In this document: positions 51,532-61,926 of the stretch, piece by piece
Layout: each line of letters opens with the position of its first letter
Numbering within the stretch: position 1 is the first letter of the stretch
Assembly (NCBI GenBank): GCA_020723325.1
Contig: DYJD01000003.1
Span: 318,421-382,420, forward strand
Direction of reading: 5' to 3'
DNA from: Desulfosudis oleivorans
GTDB lineage: Bacteria > Desulfobacterota > Desulfobacteria > Desulfobacterales > SURF-7
Length of the DNA stretch: 64,000 bases
Position numbers and translations under genes: made by a program
Notes under the pieces: model-generated
Told to the model about the DNA's origin: nothing
What the model saw: the letters and a program-made list of their open reading frames with translations, nothing else
The model's database searches: none

Positions 51532-52497
51532 TTAATAAAAGAAATATCCGATGGCCAGGCCCAGGATGAAATTGCGTTCGTTGTAAAAATCCAGGTTGGA
51601 GTTTATTTCCATGTAAGCAAGCCCGGCTTCCGCGTACCAGTGCTCCTTGCCGAATAAATCATACCAGATCAAAGAGCCTGTGGCGGCAAGGCCCCAATCC
51701 CTGCGGTCTTTCTTAAAGATGGCATGGGGGCGGTCGTAAGCGCCGCGGGAAAGAGCCGTGTTGACATTCAGCCGGTAGGCATCGGTTTCCCGGGTGTATT
51801 CCAGACCGCTCATATATTCATGGCCGCGGTTGGCGGCGCCTTTGACATGATTGCGGGTATACCAGATTCCCGGCGTGATGGTATTGGAATTGTCAAGGGA
51901 GATGCGATATCCCAGCCCCAGGGTATGGGCGCTTCCGCTCCTTTGCAAATCCGAATGGACTTCGCCGATGAGATCATGATCGACTTTCAAGGCTCTGAAC
52001 TTATAATTCAAGTTGAAGCCTGTGCCGCGGATGTCTTTATAGTTGGCTACAAAGCCGGCGGAATACATGGGGGTCAGCTTGCGCGCGGCCCCGGTTACAA
52101 AGGGATCTTCCCACACATCCAGGGCATTACCGTAAATATAGCCGTCCAGGGAACTGTTGTCCGGAAAAACTTTGGTGAGGCCCAGGGATAGTCCTTCCCG
52201 GGGTTCATCGAAAAAGGGGGTGCTGATATATGCCTGCAGCCCGTTTGCAAAAGTATAATAGCAATCGAACAACGGTAGTACGGCGATTTGGCCGTATTGC
52301 TTTCCCCGGCCTTCCAGGCTGTCGATTTTTGCCATTTCGTCGGAATAGGCAGTGATCCTGCTGCTGGAGGTCATGATACAGAGAACGGATTCCAGGCGGC
52401 CGCTGAATCCGGTTTGCGCTTCCTCGTCTGCGGCTTTTACCGGCGCCGCAAGAAAAAAAAGCGTCATCAAGCCCAGGGTGATTCCTTTTATTCGCAT
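51532..52497 (-). CDS. Outer-membrane beta-barrel protein (DUF2860-like)
   Basis: ATG 52497 (MRIKGITLGLMTLFFLAAPV) opens a clean signal peptide ending VKAADE; an in-frame start 92 codons upstream adds unlikely sequence. The mature part (about 300 residues) is made of alternating amphipathic strands, with GFSGRLESVLCIMTSSSR near the N-terminus and the C-terminus ending in the aromatic ILGLAIGYFFY, as for outer-membrane barrels. It resembles DUF2860 by recollection. The role is unknown. It heads the operon that also encodes the exported DUF1016-like protein and the LytS/LytTR pair. Confidence 0.6.
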   Translation of the reverse strand: MRIKGITLGLMTLFFLAAPVKAADEEAQTGFSGRLESVLCIMTSSSRITAYSDEMAKIDSLEGRGKQYGQIAVLPLFDCYYTFANGLQAYISTPFFDEPREGLSLGLTKVFPDNSSLDGYIYGNALDVWEDPFVTGAARKLTPMYSAGFVANYKDIRGTGFNLNYKFRALKVDHDLIGEVHSDLQRSGSAHTLGLGYRISLDNSNTITPGIWYTRNHVKGAANRGHEYMSGLEYTRETDAYRLNVNTALSRGAYDRPHAIFKKDRRDWGLAATGSLIWYDLFGKEHWYAEAGLAYMEINSNLDFYNERNFILGLAIGYFFY

Positions 52498-52840
52498 GGC
52501 TGCATCCAAAAAAAGTTCAGTTCGCCCGGTATTGTATAGAATGCATGCGCCGATGTCAAAAAAATGTTCCAAGTCCAGCCTGGGTTTAAATAACGAGGCA
52601 CAAAGCCGGTGCTGTCGACGAAATCGCTGATTTATCGTTTTTAATCGCTTGACAAATATCATGGGGTTTAATAGAGACGTCTGTAGTCGTCTAACAATAG
52701 TCTTTTTTACAATATCAAGGCAATGCAAAATGTAATTTGCGCTGAGGAATATCAAGGAAATCCTTGAATTCAATCTGTCTACATCAAGGCGGCGAGCTTA
52801 CTCTTCGGTTGAACATGGGGCTTGCCCAGGGAGATGTACC
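52498..52840. other. Intergenic stretch between divergent operons
   Basis: The 340 bp separate the barrel gene (minus) from the PEP-CTERM-like gene (plus). TTGACA at about 52649-52654 with a T-rich downstream region is a possible promoter element. An AGACG/CGTCT repeat (52675-52691) lies close to it. Nothing else is recognisable. Confidence 0.4.
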
Positions 52841-53419
52841 ATGAAAATGAAACCCGGTTTTATGTTATTTTTCCTGGTCTGCATATTTTCGGCTTTCCCA
52901 GTCCAGGCAGCCCCCATTACCGTTTCATATTCCTTTGAAGCCGGCGGTTTCGGCGCCTCTGCTCCGCAAGCCTTTATCAGCGGATTCTTTACTGCCACCT
53001 TCATCCCCCTGGAAACAGGCAACGGCATTAACCAGGCCAGCCTGGATGCGGTGGATTTAACCATCAACGGCCATCATTACAATTTGAGCAATACGGGCGT
53101 TTTTGTTCAAAACGGCCGCTACCATCCTATGCTGGGACATACAGGCAAGTTTTTTCTCGGCGGCCTGGCAAACGGCGGAGTGCTTTTGGGCGCAACTTAT
53201 GCCAATGATTTCAGGATGAGTTTCCTGGATTCCGGGACAGATGATTATGCCCCCCTGGATTTCAAATATTGGCTGAGCGGCGCGCCTTCTGTCTTTCACG
53301 CCGAAACAGTGAAAATAAAACGGTTGGAATCCGTTCCCCTACCAGGGGCGGGCTGGCTGTTTTTATCCGGATGTTTGTTTCTCGGCGGTGTCAAAAGGCA
53401 GTCCCGAAAAGGATATTAA
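52841..53419 (+). CDS. Exported protein with VPLP-variant PEP-CTERM tail
   Basis: The 192-residue protein has a signal peptide (1-24, ending VQAAP), a beta-rich body and a C-terminal tail VPLPGAGWLFLSGCLFLGGV followed by KRQSRKGY. This is the VPLPxxxWL variant of the PEP-CTERM exosortase signal. No function is known for the body. It is 2 bp from the next gene in the same direction. Confidence 0.8.
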   Translation: MKMKPGFMLFFLVCIFSAFPVQAAPITVSYSFEAGGFGASAPQAFISGFFTATFIPLETGNGINQASLDAVDLTINGHHYNLSNTGVFVQNGRYHPMLGHTGKFFLGGLANGGVLLGATYANDFRMSFLDSGTDDYAPLDFKYWLSGAPSVFHAETVKIKRLESVPLPGAGWLFLSGCLFLGGVKRQSRKGY

Positions 53420-53421
53420 AA

Positions 53422-53841
53422 ATGCCCAATGCAGAACAAACCATCGGCAATCTGATCGATAAGGCCGGTGTTGCCATTATCAGCTCGGTAGATGAGGACG
53501 GTTTTCCCAATTCAAAAGCCATGCTGCCGCCGCGCAAAAGGGAAGGCATCCGGCATTTTTTCTTCACCACCAATACTTCCTCCATGCGGGTCGGGCAATA
53601 TTTCCAAAATCCCAAGGCCTGCATTTATTTTTTCGACAAGCGTTTTTTCAGGGGCGTCATGCTGCGCGGCTTCATGGAAATCCTGCAGGACAGGGCTGCA
53701 AAGGAAATGATCTGGCGGGAAGGCGACGAAATGTACTATTCAGAAGGCGTCACCGATCCGGATTACTGCGTGCTCCGCTTCACAGCCCAGAACGGGCGCT
53801 ATTACAGCAATTTCAAGTCGGAGAATTTTATAGTAGAGTAG
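53422..53841 (+). CDS. Pyridoxamine 5'-phosphate oxidase-fold protein
   Basis: The 139-residue split-barrel flavin-binding protein starts at ATG 53422 with AGGA upstream. Motifs: GVAIISSVDEDGFPNSKAM, RHFFFTTNTSSMRVGQYFQN, KACIYFFDKRFFRGVMLRG, and a C-terminal FKSENFIVE. This is the general stress protein 26 / PPOX-like type that binds FMN or F420. It lies 37 bp upstream of the PKS gene and may be co-transcribed; a role in polyene tailoring is possible but unsupported. Confidence 0.85.
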   Translation: MPNAEQTIGNLIDKAGVAIISSVDEDGFPNSKAMLPPRKREGIRHFFFTTNTSSMRVGQYFQNPKACIYFFDKRFFRGVMLRGFMEILQDRAAKEMIWREGDEMYYSEGVTDPDYCVLRFTAQNGRYYSNFKSENFIVE

Positions 53842-53878
53842 TGCGACAAAAACCATATACCTGTGCCAGTGGAATCCA

Positions 53879-56800
53879 ATGACTACGCATCCGGCCGCCT
53901 CCATCGCCGTCATCGGCCTGGGTTGTCATTATCCCGGGGCCGACAACCCGCGCCGTTTGTGGGAAAACATCCTGGCCCGACGCCGGGAATTCAGGCGCAT
54001 TCCTTCCTGTCGCCTGCCCCTGGAGCTTTACTTCTCCCCGGATCGTTCCGCCCCTGACAAAACCTATGGCGCCAGGGCGGCCGTGATCGACGGCTTCCGT
54101 TTTGATGCCGTGAAACGACGCCTGCCCAAATCCACGGTGGATTCCACCGACTTCGTGCACTGGCTGGCCCTGGAAACCGCCCTCCAAGCCCTGGAGGACG
54201 CGGGGTATATCCGCGCGGATCTGCCCGCGGATCGTACCGGAGTCATTGTGGGCAACACCCTCACCGGGGAGCAGACCCGTTCCCAAAGCATGCGCCTGCG
54301 CTGGCCCTATGTCCGCAAAGCCCTGGCGGCGGCGGCTTTGGCCAAAGGGCTGCCCGACCCAATCATCCTCGAGCTCGCCGCTACCATGGAGGTTTATTAC
54401 AAATCGGTATTTGCGCCCATCACCGAGGACTCCCTGGCCGGCGGCCTGTCCAATACCATTGCCGGCCGGATCTGCAATTTTCTGGATCTGCACGGCGGCG
54501 GATACACCGTGGACGGCGCTTGCGCCTCCTCCCTGCTGGCCGTCGCCACCGCCGCCGCCGCATTAAACAACAGGGAGTTGGATCTGGCCCTGGCCGGGGG
54601 TGTGGATATCAGTCTGGACACTTTTGAAATGATCGGTTTTGCCAAGACCGGGGCCTTGACCGATAAGGATATGGCCGTCTACGACCGGCGTGCCAACGGT
54701 TTTATTCCAGGTGAAGGCTGCGGGTTTGTGGTTTTAAAGCGCCTTGCCGATGCCCGGGCCGACGGCGACTATGTTTACGCCGTATTGCGCGGCTGGGGAA
54801 TCTCTTCCGACGGCAAAGGCGGAATCACGGCGCCCAATGGACGCATGCAGGCCCTGGCCTTGCAGCGGGCCTATCAACGGGCGGGCTATAGTCTTGAGGC
54901 GGTGGCCTTTATTGAAGGGCACGGCACTGGTACGGCGGTGGGTGATGCCGCGGAATTGGAGGGGATCGCTCTTGCCCTAGGTGCGGCGGATCAAGCTGGG
55001 GATTTACGTTTGTGCGGCCTGACTTCCCTGAAATCCCTGATCGGTCACACCAAGGCCGCGGCCGGCATCGGCGGCTTGATAAAAACCGTGATGGCCGTAA
55101 ATCGCAGGATTCTGCCGCCCATGGCCGGCTGCAAGGAACCCAATCCGATTTTTACAGGTGCGGCCAAGGCCCTTTATCCGATTTTACAGGGGGCCGTGTT
55201 GCCAAAGGACAGCCTGACCCGGGCCGGGGTTTCGGCCATGGGCTTCGGCGGCATTAATTGCCATGTGACCCTTGAATCCGGCGATTTCCCGGCTGAAAAA
55301 CTTATTCCGGCCGTGACGGAGAGGGCTCTTTTGGCTTCCCAACAAGAGTCGGAGCTGTTTGTGTTCGGGGGCGCAACCGTAGCGGAGCTTTTGGACAGCA
55401 TCCGAAAGATCCGGGAGCTTTCGGACGGCATCAGCATGGGCGAATTGGTGGACCTGGCTGCTTGGCTGACTTCCCAGCAGCCGTCTGCTCCGGAAGTGCG
55501 TGGGGCGGTTATTGCCGCTGATCCCGAAATCCTTCAGGAGCAGTTGCAGCGGTTGGAAGAAATCCTTCTTGAAAAGCCTTTGAAAACCGGCGAGCTTTGG
55601 ACCGACCCGCGCACCGAAATCTGGCTGGGCTGCGGCAGAAGTCATACTCGCCTTGGTTTCGTGTTTCCGGGCCAGGGCTCTCAACAGCTCAACATGGCCG
55701 GTGTGCTGCTGGAACGCTTCACATGGGCTCAGGGTTTGCAGGCCCAAATCCCTGAGCCTAAATTGCTGGAAAGCATTTACCGTCCCCTGGATCGGGCCGG
55801 CCATCAAAGTCAGGTGGAAGAATGGCGGAACGAGCTGGCCCGAACGGAAATCGCCCAGCCGGCCATTTGTTTGGCTTCACTCCTGTGGTATCGCCGATTG
55901 AAGCAACTGGGATTGGATCCGGTTGCGGTGGGGGGACACAGCCTGGGAGAGTTGACCGCATTTCATGCGGCTGGCGCATATGACGCTGCCACTCTGCTGG
56001 CCCTTGCCGCCTTGCGCGGTCGGGTAATGGCGACTTCTACCCAAGGCGCCCATGCCATGGCGGGGCTGGCTTGTTCGCTGGAAAAAGCCGAGGCCTTGCT
56101 TGCCCGGGCGGATGGCTATGTGGTGGTGGCCAATATCAACAGCCCGTGTCAGGTGGTGATTTCAGGGAAGCGTGCCGGGGTGGAGGCCGTCATCAGGTTG
56201 GCGGAAATGGAAGGCGTGCAGACCCGCCGGTTGCCGGTTTCCAATGCCTTTCATTCCCGTTTGATGGCGCCTTCAGCAGAGCGCTACCGCGACCAAGCCC
56301 ATTTTCCGGAGCAAATGCCGGCATCCGCCGTCAAACTTTATTCCGGCATGGACGGCAAGCCGGTGCCGGCCGGGATATCCATGCAGGATTATTTTGCCCG
56401 CCAGATGACCACCCAGGTGAACTTCATGCCGCTTGTCCGGGCCATGTCCGCTGAATGTGACTTGCTGATTGAAGTCGGTCCCGGCCGGGTGCTTTCCAAT
56501 CTCATTGCCGATATCCAAGGTGAAACCGGCCCGCTGTGCCTGCCGGTGGAAGCCAGGGCAGGCAACGACCGGGATTTGAATAAAGTCCTGGCAGCCTATT
56601 TTATAAACGGTGGCCGGGTGAACTGGGCGGCTTTTTATGAAAACCGCTTGACGCGGCCGTTTGTGCCGGCCTCGGAACGGGCCTTTTTTGTGAATCCATG
56701 CGAACGCCCCTTATATGCGGATGTTTCCTTGCTCAAACCCGGCCGAATGGCAGCAGCGCCTGCCCGCAGTATTCCGAAAACCATCTTGCCGCCGGAACCA

Positions 56801-59800
56801 GTGCCGTTGCCCCAAATTCCATCAGCAATACCGGCAACGGCGGCCCCGCAAACCCAGGCGCCGGACGCAAGCGAACCAACCGCCGTTGCTGATTGGGTGC
56901 TTGGATTGACGGCCAAAACCACGGGCTTCCCAGTGGAAACCCTGAGCCCGGACTTGCGGCTGCTGGACGATTTAAACCTGGATTCCATCAAAGCCGCGGA
57001 ACTCATTGCCACGGCCGCCATACATTTCGGGCTGGCCGGCTTCCTGGATCCCAAAATTTTTTCCAATGCCACCCTTGGGGAAGTCGCGGCGGCATTGCAG
57101 GCCTTGCTGGACCAGGGGGCGGATTCCCAGGGAGGCATAGCGGAGCAGGCAGCCGCTAGGCCCACCTGGGTGCGGAATTTTGTCATGCGCCCGGTGGTGG
57201 AAGTGTTTTTGCCGGAAAGGGCTGACAGCCGATTCTGGCAATCGGCCCAGGTTCTGCTGCTGCACGATCCTGCTGAAAATTCCTGGGCCACCGCCTTTAT
57301 GAACATTTTAAGCTGCTATCAGGCGCAAACCAGGCCGGTCTTTTTTCCAGGAGATCCGACGACCGCCGGCATGGCCCACGTCCCGGCCGGCTTTGATCTC
57401 ATCACGGTTTTACCGCAGGATCTTTGCCTGGAACCCCTGACGGAGATTCGGCTGCATGAGCTTGTGCAAGGCCTGCAGGCCATGGCGGTCTTGTCTGAAA
57501 AGGCCCGTTCCCTTACTTGCATGCAGTTCACAGCAGGCAAGGTGCAGGCGGATTCAGAATCGGCGCCGGATGTTGCCACAGCACTGCTGGCCAGCCTGCA
57601 TCTGGAACAACCGGCATTGAAGATCCGGGTGATTACTATCGCACGCGGGGCATCTCCTGCAACCCTTGCCCCCCGGATCATGGCGGAAATGGAAACAACG
57701 CCCTCTTATGCCGCGGTTTATTATGATGAGGCCCTGAAGCGTTATGTGCCGCGGGCCGTAATGCAGGAACCTTGCGCCTATCTGCCGCGCCACCTGCATT
57801 GGGGTGCAACGGATGTGATGCTGGTCACCGGCGGCGCCAAGGGCATCACCGCCGAATGCGCCCTGGCCCTGGCCCAGGCGGTGGGCGCGCAATTGGCTCT
57901 AGTGGGTTCTTCGACCGCTGTAAATGAAGAGGTCCGCCATACCCTAGGGCGTTTTCAAAGCGCCGGCTTGACCGTGCGCTATTATGCCTGTGATTTGACA
58001 AACGGAAAAGCCGTGCAGGAACTGGTGGTGCAGGTGCAAAGGGAATTGGGTCCCATCACGGCCGTTATCCACGGCGCTGCCGTCAATACCCCGCGACCTT
58101 TGGTCCAGGTCAGTGCCCGGGAGGCCCTGGGGGAGATCGCCCCCAAAGTATTGGGCGCCGTCAATCTGTGCGCGGCCCTTTCCGCCGCACCGCCCAAACT
58201 GTTCATGGGGTTTACTTCCATCATCGGCCTGACCGGCATGCTGCGCAACGGCTGGTATGGTTTTTCCAACCAAGCCTTGAACCTTATTTTGGCGCGCTTC
58301 CAAAGGGAGCATCCCGGCACCGCAATCCAGACCATTGCTTTCAGCATCTGGGGAGAAACCGGCATGGGCCTGCGCCTGGGCAGCACCGCCTATCTATCCC
58401 GATTGGGCATCGACGCCATTCCCACTGCCGAAGGGGTGCGCCGTTTTTTACAGCTCTTCAGTCATGACCCGGGTGCCCGGCAGGTGGTGGTGGCGGCCCG
58501 CCTGGGCGGCCTGGATACCTGGCAATCTGAAAGGATCCCCCAGCCCCAGGCCGGCGGATTCCTGGAAACCATCCTGCAATTCCAACCGCGCATCGAGCTG
58601 CTGGCCCGGACCCGGCTCACCCTGGACACAGATGCCTATGTGCGCGACCATGTCTGGCGCGATTCCTATCTGTTTCCCACGGTTTTCGGTCTGGAAGCCA
58701 TGGCTCAGGCCGCTGCCCGGGTCGTCGGGCTGGATGAATTCCAAGCCTTGAGTATTGAAGATATCCGTCTTGATCAGCCCATTATCGTAAATCCGGAGCA
58801 AGGCACCCTTATGGAAATTCACGCCCAGGCACTTGAACGTCCCCATCCGGACGCGCCTTGGCAAGTGCGCACCAGTCTGCGGGTGGAGCAGACCGGCTTT
58901 TGCCAGGACCATTTTTCGGCGCTCTTTATTTGGGGCTTGCCGGCGGTTGCCGATGCGCCGGAGATCCCGGCTGTACCGAATACAGCCCTGGACATTCAGC
59001 CTGACCCGGATCTTTACGGCCGCCTCTTATTCCAGGGCGAGCTGTTCCGGCGCCTTGAGGCTGTTTACCGGCTTGATGACCGGGAGTGCCTGTTCCGTGT
59101 CAACACAAGCGGGAATGTGCCGCCTACCCTGGGTCGGGCCCATGGACCGTTCTTCCTGGGCAACCCCTATGCCCGTGATTGCCTGCTCCAGGCCGGGCAG
59201 CTTGTGGTGGCCCAGGATATCTGCTTGCCGGTTTATATCCAAAAGCTGACGATCCTTGCAAAAGCCCATGGGATTTGCTACGGCCGGCTCATCAAGGAAA
59301 AAGTCGAGAATTCCCATGTGGATTCTCGGGCGGTCGCCTTTGACCGCCATGGTGGCTGCATTGAGAGCCTGGCGGGGTTCCGTACCAAAATTTTGGAGCA
59401 CTGCCCTGAAAATCCCACTCCAGAGCAATTGGCCCGGCCGGCCGAGGGTGATGCCGATTTGATCCGCCGGCGGTTGCAGGCCCATGCCGAGGGCTTTGGT
59501 ATTCAGGTTCCGGAAATCAATCTTGGCTATCAGGTGAATTGGCATGCATTAAACCCGGAAGAGCGGCACCAGCAAGAGCAAACACTGGTGGAAAATTTGG
59601 CGCGCTCCTCACATGCCGGGCCCATGGTCCTGGAATGGCTCGCTTCCGGCAAGCCGCGATTGAAAGACCTTCCGCCGGAAACCCTGGACGTTTCCATTGC
59701 CCATGATGACCGGGTATGCGTCTGTGCAGCCGGACCAGGGCCCCAGGGTTGCGATGTGGCCGAGCTTGCCGGCCGTTCGTCGGAAACCTGGCTGGGCATG

Positions 59801-61144
59801 CTGGGTAACGGCCGCAAGAGCGATTTTCAGAACTTGCTGACCATGGGGGACAGCGCCGATCAGGCCGGGGCAAGGCTCTGGGCCGCCGGCGAAGCCTTGC
59901 ATAAGGCCCTTGGCCGGCCGGAAATCAGCCTGTCCATCGCGGCCCGCAAAGATGCCGCGGTTTTATTTGACGGCCCCCAAGGCACCCAGGTCCTGACCTT
60001 CCCCATCCAACTGACCCGTCCGCCGGAACGTATGCTTGCCCTGGTGACGGGCAGGCCGGCCCGCCCGGCGGAGAACCCTCCGACCCTGGCCGGACGTATG
60101 GGGTTTGACCTGGACCTTCAGACCATTCGACTCGAATCCGGGCCCCAGGGCCGGCCCCGGCTGATTGTGCGGATGCCCATCACTTTCAAGGAAACCGCCA
60201 ACCCCAGCCGCACGGTTTACTTTTCCCATTTTTTTGAATGGATGGGACGCTTGCGGGAAATGCTGTGCTATCCCATCTACCCGCAACTGGTGGAACAATT
60301 TTCCAGTGCCAAATGGGGCATGGTGACCAATTTTTCCGAGATCCGCCTGCAGGGCCAGGTGGGCGCAGGGGAAGTCATTGAAGGCTGCGTGTGGCCGGAA
60401 AGGAACCCGGACCCTTCCCAGGCGGTCATTGATTTGGGCTTTGAATGGCGCCGATCCAGGCGTGACAGCTCTCACGAGCGGATCGCCACCGGCAGGATGC
60501 GGGTGACGTGGGTGGCGGTGCGCGGTCACGGCCTGGTGGAAAAACACCCTTTGCCGGAGTTTTTTCAGGAATTCCTGAAGCGGGCGCCGCTTCCCAGCGA
60601 GTCCCCCAAACCCACTGCGCAGCACCAGACCCTGCCCTTTCCCGGTTTAGGCCGTGAAATCCGGCGGGCACCGGCCGGGCCGGTTTTATCATCATCGCTT
60701 TTGGGCGAGCAATCCTTTGAGACCAGCCTGGAAGACGCCAACCTGGTGGGCAATATCTATTTTTCCAACTATGCCGTATGGCAGGGTCGGACCCGCGACC
60801 ATTTTTGCCGCGCTTTCACAGCCGGCCCTCAATCCGGCGAATTGCGCTGCACCCATAGCCGCATCGAGAACCTGCGCGAGGCCATGCCCTTTGACCGGAT
60901 CATTGTCAGGATGTACGGCCGGGCTGTCCATGAGCGCGGTGTCCGCCTCCATTTCGACTACTTCCGGCGGACCCCCCAAGGTATCCAAGAAAAAATCGCC
61001 CACGGCGAGCATGAGGCGGTCTGGGCAGCGCCGGACACCACCGGACAATGGAAAGCAGCGCCTTTGCCGGATGCTTTACGCCAAGCACTATTGCCGAAGA
61101 CCGAGAGCTATCAATCCTTGATCGAATCCGATGGAACCATGTAG
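53879..61144 (+). CDS. Iterative type I polyketide synthase: KS-AT-ACP-KR-DH-PPTase-TE-TE
   Basis: The 2421-residue protein is one of the largest in the window. In order: ketosynthase (8-465) with Cys in TVDGACASSLLAV (about 214) and His in EGHGTGTAVGD and GHTKAAAG; acyltransferase (598-900) with FPGQGSQQ and GHSLGE (about 685); acyl carrier protein (1005-1085) with phosphopantetheine Ser in LNLDSIKAAEL (about 1036); ketoreductase (1315-1530) with VTGGAKGI and Tyr in WYGFSNQA; dehydratase-like hot-dog (1570-1850) with DHVWRDSYLFP; an integrated phosphopantetheinyl transferase (about 1930-2060) with SIAHDDRV and WAAGEALHKAL; and two hot-dog thioesterase-like domains (2080-2230 and 2280-2400) with TVYFSHFFEWMGRLRE and NIYFSNYAVWQGRTRD. 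KS to PPTase matches the order of enediyne-type PksE synthases, with fused thioesterases. The likely product is a polyene chain. Confidence 0.9.
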   Translation: MTTHPAASIAVIGLGCHYPGADNPRRLWENILARRREFRRIPSCRLPLELYFSPDRSAPDKTYGARAAVIDGFRFDAVKRRLPKSTVDSTDFVHWLALETALQALEDAGYIRADLPADRTGVIVGNTLTGEQTRSQSMRLRWPYVRKALAAAALAKGLPDPIILELAATMEVYYKSVFAPITEDSLAGGLSNTIAGRICNFLDLHGGGYTVDGACASSLLAVATAAAALNNRELDLALAGGVDISLDTFEMIGFAKTGALTDKDMAVYDRRANGFIPGEGCGFVVLKRLADARADGDYVYAVLRGWGISSDGKGGITAPNGRMQALALQRAYQRAGYSLEAVAFIEGHGTGTAVGDAAELEGIALALGAADQAGDLRLCGLTSLKSLIGHTKAAAGIGGLIKTVMAVNRRILPPMAGCKEPNPIFTGAAKALYPILQGAVLPKDSLTRAGVSAMGFGGINCHVTLESGDFPAEKLIPAVTERALLASQQESELFVFGGATVAELLDSIRKIRELSDGISMGELVDLAAWLTSQQPSAPEVRGAVIAADPEILQEQLQRLEEILLEKPLKTGELWTDPRTEIWLGCGRSHTRLGFVFPGQGSQQLNMAGVLLERFTWAQGLQAQIPEPKLLESIYRPLDRAGHQSQVEEWRNELARTEIAQPAICLASLLWYRRLKQLGLDPVAVGGHSLGELTAFHAAGAYDAATLLALAALRGRVMATSTQGAHAMAGLACSLEKAEALLARADGYVVVANINSPCQVVISGKRAGVEAVIRLAEMEGVQTRRLPVSNAFHSRLMAPSAERYRDQAHFPEQMPASAVKLYSGMDGKPVPAGISMQDYFARQMTTQVNFMPLVRAMSAECDLLIEVGPGRVLSNLIADIQGETGPLCLPVEARAGNDRDLNKVLAAYFINGGRVNWAAFYENRLTRPFVPASERAFFVNPCERPLYADVSLLKPGRMAAAPARSIPKTILPPEPVPLPQIPSAIPATAAPQTQAPDASEPTAVADWVLGLTAKTTGFPVETLSPDLRLLDDLNLDSIKAAELIATAAIHFGLAGFLDPKIFSNATLGEVAAALQALLDQGADSQGGIAEQAAARPTWVRNFVMRPVVEVFLPERADSRFWQSAQVLLLHDPAENSWATAFMNILSCYQAQTRPVFFPGDPTTAGMAHVPAGFDLITVLPQDLCLEPLTEIRLHELVQGLQAMAVLSEKARSLTCMQFTAGKVQADSESAPDVATALLASLHLEQPALKIRVITIARGASPATLAPRIMAEMETTPSYAAVYYDEALKRYVPRAVMQEPCAYLPRHLHWGATDVMLVTGGAKGITAECALALAQAVGAQLALVGSSTAVNEEVRHTLGRFQSAGLTVRYYACDLTNGKAVQELVVQVQRELGPITAVIHGAAVNTPRPLVQVSAREALGEIAPKVLGAVNLCAALSAAPPKLFMGFTSIIGLTGMLRNGWYGFSNQALNLILARFQREHPGTAIQTIAFSIWGETGMGLRLGSTAYLSRLGIDAIPTAEGVRRFLQLFSHDPGARQVVVAARLGGLDTWQSERIPQPQAGGFLETILQFQPRIELLARTRLTLDTDAYVRDHVWRDSYLFPTVFGLEAMAQAAARVVGLDEFQALSIEDIRLDQPIIVNPEQGTLMEIHAQALERPHPDAPWQVRTSLRVEQTGFCQDHFSALFIWGLPAVADAPEIPAVPNTALDIQPDPDLYGRLLFQGELFRRLEAVYRLDDRECLFRVNTSGNVPPTLGRAHGPFFLGNPYARDCLLQAGQLVVAQDICLPVYIQKLTILAKAHGICYGRLIKEKVENSHVDSRAVAFDRHGGCIESLAGFRTKILEHCPENPTPEQLARPAEGDADLIRRRLQAHAEGFGIQVPEINLGYQVNWHALNPEERHQQEQTLVENLARSSHAGPMVLEWLASGKPRLKDLPPETLDVSIAHDDRVCVCAAGPGPQGCDVAELAGRSSETWLGMLGNGRKSDFQNLLTMGDSADQAGARLWAAGEALHKALGRPEISLSIAARKDAAVLFDGPQGTQVLTFPIQLTRPPERMLALVTGRPARPAENPPTLAGRMGFDLDLQTIRLESGPQGRPRLIVRMPITFKETANPSRTVYFSHFFEWMGRLREMLCYPIYPQLVEQFSSAKWGMVTNFSEIRLQGQVGAGEVIEGCVWPERNPDPSQAVIDLGFEWRRSRRDSSHERIATGRMRVTWVAVRGHGLVEKHPLPEFFQEFLKRAPLPSESPKPTAQHQTLPFPGLGREIRRAPAGPVLSSSLLGEQSFETSLEDANLVGNIYFSNYAVWQGRTRDHFCRAFTAGPQSGELRCTHSRIENLREAMPFDRIIVRMYGRAVHERGVRLHFDYFRRTPQGIQEKIAHGEHEAVWAAPDTTGQWKAAPLPDALRQALLPKTESYQSLIESDGTM

Positions 61145-61365
61145 TTGATGATCCCAGTCAACTGCGTTTATCAACTGTAGCGGCCCGCAAACATAATCAC
61201 CCCGGACCCGCAATCATCGCTATTTTCGACCCACATTATTTGCAACTATATTTTAGGCCGGACCCACGTTATGAGTTACTGGTCCACAATAAGTACAACT
61301 CTATTTTCTCATTCCGTTAAAAATTTCTTGGGCGAGATTGAGGTAAAATACGTTACTATGTAACG

Positions 61366-61392
61366 GTGCAGAATGAAAACACCATTCTGCAC
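61366..61392. terminator. Hairpin downstream of the PKS gene
   Basis: GTGCAGAATG-AAAACAC-CATTCTGCAC: a perfect 10-bp stem 222 bp after the PKS stop codon, followed by TTTGGGG. It may be a transcript end, although the U tract is short. Confidence 0.4.
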
Positions 61393-61926
61393 TTTGGGGT
61401 TGTGGTTCTGAGTGGCAGAATGATAGCCGTTATGTTGCACTTGACTGTTTGCTGTTAAGCAGTTTTTTCGGAAAGTCTCGACAGATGGTAATTTATTTTG
61501 GTTCGACGCCAATTGCCAATTCGTCGTATTTTTAATCCGCGATGGCGTTTGAGGAAGAGAACGAAAAACACGGATGCATCTTATCAGTCCCTATTCCGCC
61601 CTGGTTCAACAGGTTGTATTCACAGTATCATTGACAAACAAACACCCTTTGCATATAGTCTGATATCAAAAAAGCAAAGTCTTATCCCTAAGTTCGGCGT
61701 GTTCTGAAGCGGATGGCCATGCCCACGAAAAGTGGGGTTTTCATTCGTAAACTCCGGCGCCCGGTGTTGGGTTTGTTGTGATTGGCCTTTCTCTCACTTC
61801 TCATGGCGATCCTCAGCATCGTGATTCCATCATCATTCCAAGGGCGATTTGGACTTTGATCGTTTACAAACGTGCATGATGAGGGGTATTGGGAATCATT
61901 GAAGATTCGATAATCTTTATTTTACA

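Noticed and set aside
61400..61440. Possible sigma-54 promoter (GGCAGAATGATAGC, GG-N10-GC)
   Set aside because: The -12 part lacks TTGC and no gene follows for several hundred bases.
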